Shown: positions 1 to 7,112 of the stretch, piece after piece
Layout: every line of letters starts with the position of its first letter
Numbering within the stretch: position 1 is the first letter of the stretch
From: Clostridiales bacterium
GTDB lineage: Bacteria; Bacillota; Clostridia; Peptostreptococcales; Anaerovoracaceae
NCBI GenBank assembly: GCA_015258265.1
Contig: JABZIP010000030.1
Location: 1 to 8,429, forward strand
Length of the DNA stretch: 8,429 nucleotides
Direction: 5' to 3'
Notes under the pieces: generated by a model
The model's database searches: none
What the model was told of the DNA's origin: nothing
What the model saw: the letters and a program-made list of their open reading frames with translations, nothing else
Translations under genes and position numbers: made by a program

Positions 1-3000
1 ATCATGGGCAAGCCGATTAAAGAGCCTGTTATCGAGATTTCAGAGGTCGATGTGCAACTGAAAAATGTTGCGATTGAGGGAATCATATTCGGTAAAGAAG
101 TTAAGGCGATTAGGACGGGGAAAAAAATACTGAGTCTGCTCCTTACAGATAAAAAGACATCAATATGTGTTAAGTGCTTTTTGAAAGACGACCAACTGGC
201 GGAAGTCAATCCGCAATTATCCGAGGGCGAAAAAATAAAAGTAATGGGAACGCCGGAATGGGACAGGTTTGAAAATGCTCTCGTAATTTTGATAAACAGT
301 ATTGAAAAAGTCCCAAATGTTTACCGAACGGATAATGCTCCTAAAAAGAGAGTTGAGCTTCATGCACATACAAAAATGAGCGCTATGGACGGACTTACCC
401 CCGTTGCGGACTTGATTAGAATCCACGAAAATTGGGGGCACAGTGCGGTTGCAATTACCGACCACGGTGTGGTTCAGGGGTTCCCTGATGCATATCATGC
501 GTTATCAAAAGGCTCTCAAATGAAAATACTTTATGGAATGGAAGGCTATGTTTTTGACGACAGTGATTGCATTCAGGAAGACGGAAGTATCGATTACAAA
601 AAAAAGTATACAAATCACATAATTTTGATAGCTAAAACGCAAGAGGGTTTAAAGAACCTTTATAAGTTGGTGTCGTATTCGCATATCAATTATTTTTATA
701 AAAAACCGAGGTTGCCGAAATCCGTAATAGCGGCGCATAGAGAAGGACTTTTAATAGGCTCGGCTTGTGAAGCGGGCGAGGTTTATAGGGCAGTTTTGCA
801 TAAATTGCCGCAAGACGAGATAAAAAAAATCATAGATTTTTATGATTACCTTGAGATTCAGCCACTTACGAACAACAACTTTATGCTGGAAAAAGGCATA
901 GTTGAATCAGAAGAAGATTTAAAAAGGATAAATAAAGAAATCATAGAGCTTGGAAAGAAGTACGGCAAGCTCACCTGCGCAACTACGGATGCACACTACG
1001 CAGAGCCGGAGGCGGCAATTTACAGGACAATCGTTCAGTCCACCATGGGATACAAAGATGAAGGGACGAGTACAGGACTTTATCTGCGCACGACGGAGGA
1101 GATGCTCGAGGAATTTGAATATCTGGGAGAAGAACTTGCATACGAAGTGGTAGTGGAAAATACTAATATAATAGCAGAGCAGGTCGACAAGATATTACCG
1201 GTGCCCGAGGGGAAATTTCCGCCCAAAATACCTAATGCGGAAGAAAAGCTAAGAGCGGCGTGTAATGCAAAGGCGCACGAGATATACGGGAATCCGTTAC
1301 CGCAAAAAATACAGGAAAGACTTGATGCGGAGCTTGAGCCTATTATTAGGGAAGGTTATGCTGTAATGTATATCGCGGCAAAGATGCTTGTTGAATATTC
1401 GCTTAACGCAGGCTATTTGGTAGGGTCAAGAGGTTCTGTGGGTTCGTCTTTTGTTGCTACTATGGCAGGAATAACGGAGGTAAATCCGCTTCCCCCTCAT
1501 TATTTATGTAAAGAATGTAAACATTTGGAGTGGGGAGATGAAAACGAGTACGACTGCGGTGTCGATATGCCGGATAAACATTGCCCTAAATGTGGCAGTT
1601 TGCTTCAAAAAGAAGGCTTTACCATACCGTTTCAAACATTCTTGGGATTCGAAGCGGACAAGGAACCAGATATAGACTTAAATTTTGCAGGAGAGTATCA
1701 AGCGGAAGCGCACAAATATGTAAATGAGATATTCGGAGCAAAAAATGTATACAAAGCAGGGACGATGTCTACGGTTGCAGATAAATCGGCGTACGGTATG
1801 GTTAGGAAGTATTTCGATGAAAAGCAGATACCGGTAAATAAGTACGAAATCGACAGGTTAACAAAATCGTGCGCAGGTATCAAAAAAACGACGGGGCAGC
1901 ATCCCGGCGGAATTATAATAGTACCTGACGATCACGAGATATATGAGTTTTGTCCGGTACAGCGTCCTGCAAACGATGTAAAATCGGATGTGATAACTAC
2001 TCATTACGATTACCATTCGATTGATAAAAACTTATTGAAATTGGATATACTGGGACACGATGTACCGTCTATAATCAAGCATTTGCAGGATATGACGAAA
2101 GTGGATCCCGTAAAGGATGTTCCGCTTTCAGATGAAAAGGTCAACAGCATATTTGTAGGAACAGAGGCTTTGAACATAAAAATCAAGGATTACAAATTTA
2201 CGCACGGAAGCTATGGAATTCCGGAGTTCGGAACGAAGTTTACCCGGCAGATGCTTGACGACACAAAGCCGTCAAGATTTGCGGATCTTGTGCGGATTTC
2301 GGGATTTTCGCACGGCACGGATGTGTGGATAAATAATGCACAGGAGTGGATAAAGAGCGGAAAAGCGAGCATGAAAGAAGTAATATCGACTCGAGATGAC
2401 ATAATGAATTACTTGATTTTGAAAGGACTGCCCAAGAAAGAAGCATTTACGATAATGGAAAGGGTTCGAAAAGGCAAGGGACTTAGCGATGAGCAGGTAG
2501 AGCTTATGGAAGGAAACAATATACCGCAGTGGTATATTGAATCTTGTAGGAGAATCAAGTATATGTTCCCGAGGGCGCACGCTGTTGCTTATGTGATGAT
2601 GTCTTATAGAATTGCATATTTTAAAGTTTATCATCCGCTTGAATTTTATGCGGCGTATTTCACAACAAAGACTGCGGGTTTCAATACGGAAATCATTATG
2701 AGGGGAATAGATTCCGTATACGGAAGAATAAAGGAAATAATGCAAATGGAGAAGAATGCAACGGTCAAGGACTTGGATGAACTCACAGTGCTTGAAGTGG
2801 CATACGAGTTATATGCGAGAGGCTTTCAATTTGAGCCTGCCAGACTTGGGGAGTCGGAAGCAAAGCGTTTCAGAGTAAAAGACGGTAAAGTCCAGCTTCC
2901 TTTTGTTGTGCTTAGCGGACTTGGAGAAAATGCGGCAACCGCGCTTGCGGAAGAATATGAAAAGGCGGCTTATGAAACTGTCGAAGAAATCAAGCAGCGA

Positions 3001-3099
3001 GCGAAAATTACCAAGGTAGGAATTGAAACCCTCAAAGTACATGGAGTTTTGGCTAATATGCCGGAAACGGACCAACTCAGCATATTCGAGATGTTCTAA
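1..3099 (+). CDS. polC: DNA polymerase III alpha subunit, PolC type (5' partial), without the usual inserted exonuclease domain
   Basis: PolC is the replicative DNA polymerase of Bacillota, acting at the fork with the sliding clamp. The frame is open to the left edge and starts directly in the OB-fold region, so the N-terminal domains (a couple of hundred residues in Bacillus PolC) lie outside; the ATG at 4 is probably internal and is used here as residue 1. In order I see: an OB fold (about 20-105); a PHP domain with H120-x-H122, D129, H154, E180, H205, C255 and D329-x-H331; the polymerase core with GSRGSVGSSF (474-483), a CxxC...CxxC zinc finger (C502, C505, C527, C530), catalytic D556-x-D558 in PDIDLNF, TTGQHPGG (629-636) and the third acid D681 in LKLDILGHD; helix-hairpin-helix region (RKGKGL, about 823-828); and a clamp-binding QLSIF (1024-1028) near the C-terminus. 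The DnaQ-like exonuclease normally inserted in PHP is missing: E180 and H205 are only 25 residues apart. Identification is certain; the missing domain is discussed in the findings. Confidence 0.97.
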   Translation: MMGKPIKEPVIEISEVDVQLKNVAIEGIIFGKEVKAIRTGKKILSLLLTDKKTSICVKCFLKDDQLAEVNPQLSEGEKIKVMGTPEWDRFENALVILINSIEKVPNVYRTDNAPKKRVELHAHTKMSAMDGLTPVADLIRIHENWGHSAVAITDHGVVQGFPDAYHALSKGSQMKILYGMEGYVFDDSDCIQEDGSIDYKKKYTNHIILIAKTQEGLKNLYKLVSYSHINYFYKKPRLPKSVIAAHREGLLIGSACEAGEVYRAVLHKLPQDEIKKIIDFYDYLEIQPLTNNNFMLEKGIVESEEDLKRINKEIIELGKKYGKLTCATTDAHYAEPEAAIYRTIVQSTMGYKDEGTSTGLYLRTTEEMLEEFEYLGEELAYEVVVENTNIIAEQVDKILPVPEGKFPPKIPNAEEKLRAACNAKAHEIYGNPLPQKIQERLDAELEPIIREGYAVMYIAAKMLVEYSLNAGYLVGSRGSVGSSFVATMAGITEVNPLPPHYLCKECKHLEWGDENEYDCGVDMPDKHCPKCGSLLQKEGFTIPFQTFLGFEADKEPDIDLNFAGEYQAEAHKYVNEIFGAKNVYKAGTMSTVADKSAYGMVRKYFDEKQIPVNKYEIDRLTKSCAGIKKTTGQHPGGIIIVPDDHEIYEFCPVQRPANDVKSDVITTHYDYHSIDKNLLKLDILGHDVPSIIKHLQDMTKVDPVKDVPLSDEKVNSIFVGTEALNIKIKDYKFTHGSYGIPEFGTKFTRQMLDDTKPSRFADLVRISGFSHGTDVWINNAQEWIKSGKASMKEVISTRDDIMNYLILKGLPKKEAFTIMERVRKGKGLSDEQVELMEGNNIPQWYIESCRRIKYMFPRAHAVAYVMMSYRIAYFKVYHPLEFYAAYFTTKTAGFNTEIIMRGIDSVYGRIKEIMQMEKNATVKDLDELTVLEVAYELYARGFQFEPARLGESEAKRFRVKDGKVQLPFVVLSGLGENAATALAEEYEKAAYETVEEIKQRAKITKVGIETLKVHGVLANMPETDQLSIFEMF

Positions 3100-3107
3100 T
3101 AAATTGC

Positions 3108-3136
3108 TTGTCATTTTATTTGTGAGGTGGTATAAT
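3108..3136 (+). promoter_or_regulatory. Sigma-A type promoter with extended -10, upstream of the CYTH gene
   Basis: The -35 box is TTGTCA (3108-3113, five of six consensus bases). A 17-base spacer follows, then TATAAT (3131-3136, perfect), preceded by TGG, which makes an extended -10 (TGnTATAAT). Transcription would start near 3143, leaving a leader of about 40 bases before the ATG at 3183. The -35 begins nine bases after the polC stop codon and no terminator lies between, so polC read-through could also feed this unit. I see no CIRCE or tandem CtsR-type heptad here. The promoter is inferred from sequence only, but the match is unusually good. Confidence 0.8.
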
Positions 3137-3182
3137 GGACTATGCGTGTGTATTACGATGCTGAAATATTTAAGGGAAAAGT

Positions 3183-3812
3183 ATGGAAATAGAAATGAAA
3201 TATGCGATTGACAGTAATGAAATCGCAGAAAAGATTTTGCAAGATGATGACCTTAAGGAAATTGAAGAAGAAGGTTCTAGAGAAGAAGTGCTGATGAAAG
3301 CCGCATATTTTGACACGGATGACTATATTTTATCAAAAAACGATATAGCTATGCGCGTTAGAATAGAGGGCGACCGAATGTTTGCCGCACTCAAGTGGCG
3401 TGGCAAAAATGAAGGAGCGATGCATATAAGAGGCGAAATAAATGTGCCTGTTGACGATCCGAATACTTTCTTGATTCCCGATGTGAATCTGTTCAAAGAA
3501 AGCGAGATAGGACAGGAAGTTATAAGTCTTGTAGGCGACAGTGTTCTGAACAGCATTATAGAAACGCAATTTGTCAGAAACAGGTTCAGGATAGATAACG
3601 GCGCCGGCATTATGGAAATTTCAGTTGACAGGGGCGAGATTATAACCGCTGATGCGAAAGAATCCATATGTGAATTGGAAATTGAATTGTTTTCAGGAGA
3701 TGAAGAAGCGCTTGTAGAGGCATCGGAAAAAATTCGAGAAAAGTACGACTTGAAAGCGGAGTTGCGCAGCAAATACAGCAGAGGATTAACTCTTTTGGGA
3801 ATTAGGAACTAA
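3183..3812 (+). CDS. CYTH-domain protein, probable inorganic triphosphatase
   Basis: This 209-residue soluble protein has the hallmarks of the CYTH / triphosphate tunnel metalloenzyme superfamily. It opens with the diagnostic ExExK motif (E2, E4, K6 in MEIEMKY), then YFDT (42-45), paired arginines R58 and R60, K71 and R73 in ALKWRG, R83 and E85, R134 and R136, E145 and D149, alternating acids E164, E166 and E168 in CELEIEL, and K197/R200 near the C-terminus. Such basic and acidic side chains line the tunnel and bind triphosphate and divalent metal. Bacterial relatives, including one from Clostridium thermocellum, cleave inorganic tripolyphosphate, so this is the best guess; class IV adenylate cyclase or thiamine triphosphatase activity cannot be excluded. 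The ATG at 3183 is chosen because ExExK sits at its N-terminus and AAGGG (3172-3176) lies six bases upstream. A strong promoter precedes it and tig follows after 29 bases, suggesting co-transcription. Confidence 0.88.
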   Translation: MEIEMKYAIDSNEIAEKILQDDDLKEIEEEGSREEVLMKAAYFDTDDYILSKNDIAMRVRIEGDRMFAALKWRGKNEGAMHIRGEINVPVDDPNTFLIPDVNLFKESEIGQEVISLVGDSVLNSIIETQFVRNRFRIDNGAGIMEISVDRGEIITADAKESICELEIELFSGDEEALVEASEKIREKYDLKAELRSKYSRGLTLLGIRN

Positions 3813-3828
3813 AAAGCAAATAGGAATC

Positions 3829-3834
3829 AGGAGG
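3829..3834 (+). promoter_or_regulatory. Ribosome-binding site of tig (decides a GTG start)
   Basis: A perfect AGGAGG lies seven bases before the GTG at 3842. It lies in the 29-base gap after the CYTH stop codon and supports GTG as the tig start, because no ATG in the same frame lies between the site and the GTG. Confidence 0.88.
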
Positions 3835-3841
3835 AAAAGAA

Positions 3842-5125
3842 GTGAAAGCAGAATTTATTTCAAAAGACAAAAATGTAGTTAAATTTAATATGGAAATTAG
3901 TGCTGAAGAATTTGAGGCGGGAATTGTTAAGGCTTATCAGAAGGAAAAAGGAAAGTTTGTGGTAGACGGATTCCGTAAGGGCAAAGTTCCAAGAAAGATT
4001 ATTGAAGCTCGTTTCGGAGAGGATGTATTTTTTGAAGAGGCAATCAATTTGATATTACAAGAGGAGTATCCAAAAGCTGTGGACGAGCTCGGACTTGCTG
4101 TAATAAACAGACCTGATTTAGATATTGACGGAATTAAAAAGGGAGAGGGATTCGTCGTAAACGTTACGGTTGAAGTTTACCCTGAAATTGAAGTTAAAGA
4201 CTACAAAGGAGTTGAAATCGAGAAGATTTCGGAAGAACTCGACGAAGATGCGGTTCAAAAAGAACTCGAAGCTCTCCAAAAGAGAAATGCAAGACTTGTG
4301 AGCGTTGATAGAGAAGCGCAGGACGGAGATACTGTAATAATAGATTACGCCGGCTTTGTAGGCGAAGATCAGTTTGAGGGCGGTACTGCAGAAAACCATT
4401 CTTTAAAACTCGGCTCGGGTGCGTTCATACCGGGATTTGAGGAGCAACTTATAGGGAAGAAAGCAGGAGAAGAAGTTGAGGTTAAGGTAACATTCCCTGA
4501 GGAATATCATGCGCCGGATTTGGCAGGAAAAGAAGCTGTGTTCAAGTGCAAAGTGCATGAAGTAAAGGCAGAGGAGCTTCCAAAGCTGGATGATGATTTT
4601 GCATCCGATGTGAGCGAATTTGATACTTTGGATGAATTCAAAAAAGATTTGCAGGAAAAATTAGAAGAAAGTGCAAAGAAGACGGCTGTTCAGAGAATGC
4701 AGGATGCAGCGGTTAGAGCGGTTGTAGACGCAAACGACTTTGATATTCCGGAAGTGATAGTAGATGATGAAATTCAGGCTATGATTAGAGATTTCGATAG
4801 ACAACTAAGCTATCAGGGCTTGAATATACAGCAATTCATGCAGTTCTCCGGCAAGGAAATGGAAGAAATCAAGAAAGAATTTAAAGAAGACGCTGAAAAG
4901 AGAGCTAAAACCAAAATGGTGATAGAGGCTGTGGCTAAAAAAGAGAATTTTGAAGTTACGGATGAAGAGATAGAAGAAGATTTACAGAAAATGGCTGACC
5001 TGTATAAAATGGAGCTTTCCAAGATAAAAGAAATACTGGGAGATAGCCACAAGGAAGCGACAATTATGGAGCTTAAGATGAGAAAAGCGGTAGACTTCAT
5101 CTACGACAATGCGGTGGTAAAATAA
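3842..5125 (+). CDS. tig: Trigger factor, ribosome-associated chaperone and prolyl isomerase
   Basis: Trigger factor docks beside the ribosomal exit tunnel and shields nascent chains. The 427-residue length is normal for the family. The N-terminal ribosome-binding domain carries the signature GFRKGKVP (43-50). A central FKBP-type peptidyl-prolyl isomerase domain spans about 160-242 (DGDTVIIDYAGF, then SGAFIPGFEEQLIGKKAGE, ending in FKCKVHEVK). The C-terminal chaperone domain (about 245-427) is largely helical, very charged, and ends in a typical AVDFIYDNA stretch. Translation begins at a GTG behind a strong AGGAGG. The stop codon is one base from the clpP start. Location beside clpP, clpX and lon is the common clostridial arrangement and links nascent-chain folding with protein turnover. 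Nothing looks truncated or altered. Confidence 0.98.
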   Translation: MKAEFISKDKNVVKFNMEISAEEFEAGIVKAYQKEKGKFVVDGFRKGKVPRKIIEARFGEDVFFEEAINLILQEEYPKAVDELGLAVINRPDLDIDGIKKGEGFVVNVTVEVYPEIEVKDYKGVEIEKISEELDEDAVQKELEALQKRNARLVSVDREAQDGDTVIIDYAGFVGEDQFEGGTAENHSLKLGSGAFIPGFEEQLIGKKAGEEVEVKVTFPEEYHAPDLAGKEAVFKCKVHEVKAEELPKLDDDFASDVSEFDTLDEFKKDLQEKLEESAKKTAVQRMQDAAVRAVVDANDFDIPEVIVDDEIQAMIRDFDRQLSYQGLNIQQFMQFSGKEMEEIKKEFKEDAEKRAKTKMVIEAVAKKENFEVTDEEIEEDLQKMADLYKMELSKIKEILGDSHKEATIMELKMRKAVDFIYDNAVVK

Positions 5126-5126
5126 T

Positions 5127-5711
5127 ATGGCAGTAGTACCTTATGTTATTGAAAATACAGGACGAAGCGAGCGTTCGTACGATATATATTCCAGACTTCT
5201 AAAGGATAGAATAATTTTGCTTGGAGATGAAATCGACGATCATATCGCAAGTTTGGTAGTGGCGCAACTGTTGTTTTTGGAAGCGGAAGATGCAAAAAAA
5301 GACATAAGTTTGTATATAAACAGTCCCGGAGGTTCGGTTACGGCAGGGATGGCTATTTACGACACGATGCAGTATATCAAGCCGGATGTTTCCACTATTT
5401 GCGTAGGAATGGCTGCCAGTATGGGCGCGTTTCTGCTTTCGTCGGGAGCAAAAGGAAAGAGATTTGCACTCCCGAATGCGGAAGTTATGATACACCAACC
5501 GCTTGGCGGATTCAGAGGGCAGGCGTCCGACATAAAGATTCATGCGGACTTTATGGAAAGGACGAAATTGAAATTAAATACTATACTGGCTAAGAATACA
5601 GGAAAAGATATCGCTGTGATAGAAAAAGATACGGATAGAGATAATTTTTTGACTGCTATTGAAGCAATGGAATATGGACTGGTGGACAAGGTAATAGATA
5701 GCAGAAAATAA
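5127..5711 (+). CDS. clpP: ATP-dependent Clp protease proteolytic subunit ClpP
   Basis: ClpP forms a double-heptamer barrel of serine peptidase that degrades proteins unfolded and fed in by ClpX or other Clp ATPases in the cytoplasm. At 194 residues it matches the family. The catalytic triad is complete: S98 in GMAASMGA, H123 in MIHQP and D172 in TDRDNF. The oxyanion-region motif SPGGS is at 66-70. The N-terminus, MAVVPYVIENTGRSERSYDIYSRLL in outline, has the PxVIE...R.YDIYSRLL pattern of ClpP without a long propeptide. The ATG is separated from the tig stop by one base. Only a weak GGTGG (5113-5117, inside tig) precedes it, so its translation is probably coupled to tig. clpX follows after 33 bases. 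Confidence 0.98.
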   Translation: MAVVPYVIENTGRSERSYDIYSRLLKDRIILLGDEIDDHIASLVVAQLLFLEAEDAKKDISLYINSPGGSVTAGMAIYDTMQYIKPDVSTICVGMAASMGAFLLSSGAKGKRFALPNAEVMIHQPLGGFRGQASDIKIHADFMERTKLKLNTILAKNTGKDIAVIEKDTDRDNFLTAIEAMEYGLVDKVIDSRK

Positions 5712-5732
5712 TAGATTATCTGAAAAGTAATG

Positions 5733-5740
5733 AAAGGAGG
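5733..5740 (+). promoter_or_regulatory. Ribosome-binding site of clpX (decides the start)
   Basis: AAAGGAGG ends four bases before the ATG at 5745. An in-frame ATG at 5730 lies upstream of this site and would translate the Shine-Dalgarno itself as MKGGN; it has no ribosome-binding site of its own. The 5745 start also gives an N-terminus that aligns with known ClpX proteins. The spacing of four bases is slightly short. Confidence 0.87.
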
Positions 5741-5744
5741 CAAC

Positions 5745-7058
5745 ATGGACAAGTTCGATGACAGGGGACAGCTAAAGTGCTCTTTTTGTGGAAAACCCAA
5801 AGATCAAGTAAGAAGATTAGTCGCGGGGCCCGGCGTGTGCATTTGCGACGAGTGTATAGAGCTATGCAAAGAAATAGTCGATGATGAGTTTTTTGAAGAA
5901 GTAAAAAATCAAGAAGCCGGCGAAGAACAAGAGAGATTATTAAGACCTAAAGAAATATTTGACATTTTATCCGACTACGTTATAGAGCAAGATGATGCGA
6001 AAAAGGCGTTAGCTGTTGCGGTATATAATCATTACAAAAGGATAAATGCGCAGGAAACGTCAAAAGACGAAGATATGGTTGAAATTCAAAAGAGCAATAT
6101 ACTTATGATCGGATCTACAGGCTCGGGAAAAACTCTTTTGGCGCAAACTTTAGCAAAAATATTGGATGTACCATTTGCAATCGCAGATGCAACGGCGCTT
6201 ACCGAAGCGGGTTATGTCGGCGAAGATGTTGAAAATATATTGCTCAAATTGATGCAGGCGGCTGATTACGACATAGAAAAAGCCAAGAAAGGAATAATTT
6301 ATGTCGATGAAATAGACAAGATAGCAAGAAAAGGTGAAAATCCGTCGATTACGAGAGATGTGAGCGGAGAGGGCGTGCAGCAGGCACTTTTAAAAATTCT
6401 GGAGGGCACGGTTGCCAGTGTGCCGCCACAAGGTGGAAGAAAGCATCCGCAGCAGGAATTTATACAATTTGATACGACAGATGTGCTTTTTATCTGCGGA
6501 GGGGCTTTTGCAGGCTTGGATAAGGTAATTCAAAAGAGGATTGGCGGAACAACTATAGGCTTCAACGCTGAAATTATCGACAAGGATATGTCTTCGCAAG
6601 AGCTGCTTTCAAAGGTAGAACCGGAAGATTTGATGAAATTCGGATTGATTCCGGAGTTTGTCGGACGACTTCCTGTCATAGTTACACTTAAGGAACTCTC
6701 AAAGGATGCGCTTGTTAGAATCATTACAGAACCTAAGAACGCGCTGCTTAAACAATATAGGAGTTTATTCGCTCTTGATAATGTGGAGCTTTCGATTGAA
6801 AACGAAGCACTCGAATTGATAGCACAACAGGCGATTGAAAGAAAGACAGGAGCAAGAGGACTTAGGAGCATACTTGAACGTTTGATGGCAGATGTGATGT
6901 ATGAGATTCCGTCGAGAAACGATGTTAAAAAATGTATCATAACAAAGGATACAATAGAAAAAAACTCTATGCCTGATCTGGTTCTCACGAAAGAGAAAGT
7001 CAAAAAGGAAGCACCTGCAAAGAAAGAAGAAGCGATTAAGAAGGAAGAAACAGCATAA
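5745..7058 (+). CDS. clpX: ATP-dependent Clp protease ATP-binding subunit ClpX
   Basis: ClpX is a hexameric AAA+ unfoldase that recognises tagged or specific substrates and threads them into ClpP. From the ATG at 5745 it is 437 residues. The N-terminal zinc-binding domain has C12, C15, C34 and C37. Walker A is GSTGSGKT (123-130), Walker B is IIYVDEID (184-191), the substrate-gripping pore loop is GYVG (156-159), the RKH loop is 232-234, the ClpP-docking IGF loop is 271-273, and the sensor-2 region is TGARGLRS (368-375). The intact IGF loop and adjacent clpP support a working ClpXP. Two mild oddities are serine at the second Walker A position, where proline is usual, and a Lys/Glu-rich low-complexity tail (about 416-437). 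An intrinsic terminator follows nine bases after the stop codon. Confidence 0.98.
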   Translation: MDKFDDRGQLKCSFCGKPKDQVRRLVAGPGVCICDECIELCKEIVDDEFFEEVKNQEAGEEQERLLRPKEIFDILSDYVIEQDDAKKALAVAVYNHYKRINAQETSKDEDMVEIQKSNILMIGSTGSGKTLLAQTLAKILDVPFAIADATALTEAGYVGEDVENILLKLMQAADYDIEKAKKGIIYVDEIDKIARKGENPSITRDVSGEGVQQALLKILEGTVASVPPQGGRKHPQQEFIQFDTTDVLFICGGAFAGLDKVIQKRIGGTTIGFNAEIIDKDMSSQELLSKVEPEDLMKFGLIPEFVGRLPVIVTLKELSKDALVRIITEPKNALLKQYRSLFALDNVELSIENEALELIAQQAIERKTGARGLRSILERLMADVMYEIPSRNDVKKCIITKDTIEKNSMPDLVLTKEKVKKEAPAKKEEAIKKEETA

Positions 7059-7066
7059 TAGAGGAC

Positions 7067-7098
7067 AAAACAAAGGCAGCGAAAGTTGCCTTGTTTTT
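7067..7098 (+). terminator. Intrinsic (rho-independent) terminator between clpX and lon
   Basis: The arms AAAACAAAGGCAGC (7067-7080) and GTTGCCTTGTTTTT (7085-7098) pair around a GAAA tetraloop (7081-7084) closed by a C-G pair. The stem has eight pairs next to the loop (one G-T wobble), a single bulged A at 7072, and then a lower A-T-rich stem that merges into a run of five Ts (7094-7098). It lies just after clpX, so it probably ends or attenuates the tig-clpP-clpX transcript before lon. Confidence 0.85.
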
Positions 7099-7106
7099 AT
7101 AATAAT

Positions 7107-7112
7107 AGGAGG
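7107..7112 (+). promoter_or_regulatory. Ribosome-binding site of lon
   Basis: A perfect AGGAGG (extended to AGGAGGAG, 7107-7114) lies five bases before the ATG at 7118, nine bases downstream of the terminator T-run. It fixes the long form of the Lon N-terminus. Confidence 0.88.

Noticed and set aside
4..6. ATG at the left edge as the true polC start
   Set aside because: The preceding codon (ATC) is open, no ribosome-binding site can be seen, and the protein would begin almost in the OB fold without the usual PolC N-terminal domains. It is most likely an internal methionine.
2272..2745. Minus-strand open frame of 157 codons inside polC, and similar ones at 3323-3772, 6530-7003 and 7210-7662
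   Set aside because: They lie wholly opposite strongly conserved genes, have no ribosome-binding site support that I can see, and show composition expected of antisense shadows.
3100..3182. A terminator for polC or a riboswitch in the 83-base gap
   Set aside because: No inverted repeat with a T-run and no known riboswitch fold could be found. The gap is explained by the promoter and a short leader.
3023..3211. Plus-strand open frame bridging the polC end and the CYTH start
   Set aside because: It overlaps both genes out of frame, resembles nothing I know, and contains the promoter. The part after 3158 overlaps the CYTH start and lacks a ribosome-binding site.
5649..5678. TTGACT ... TATGGA as a clpX promoter inside clpP
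   Set aside because: The -35 is good but the -10 matches only three bases with an 18-base spacer, and both lie in conserved clpP codons.
5730..5744. Upstream in-frame ATG for clpX (MKGGN extension)
   Set aside because: It lies before the clpX Shine-Dalgarno and would translate through it; the ATG at 5745 fits the family N-terminus.
6925..6955. TTAAAA ... TACAAT as a lon promoter inside clpX
   Set aside because: The -10 is fair, but the -35 is poor and the spacer is 19 bases. Not strong enough to call.
7098..7103. TATAAT as a -10 box for lon
   Set aside because: It overlaps the terminator T-run, the -35 position (7075-7080) reads GGCAGC, and a start near 7110 would fall inside the lon ribosome-binding site.
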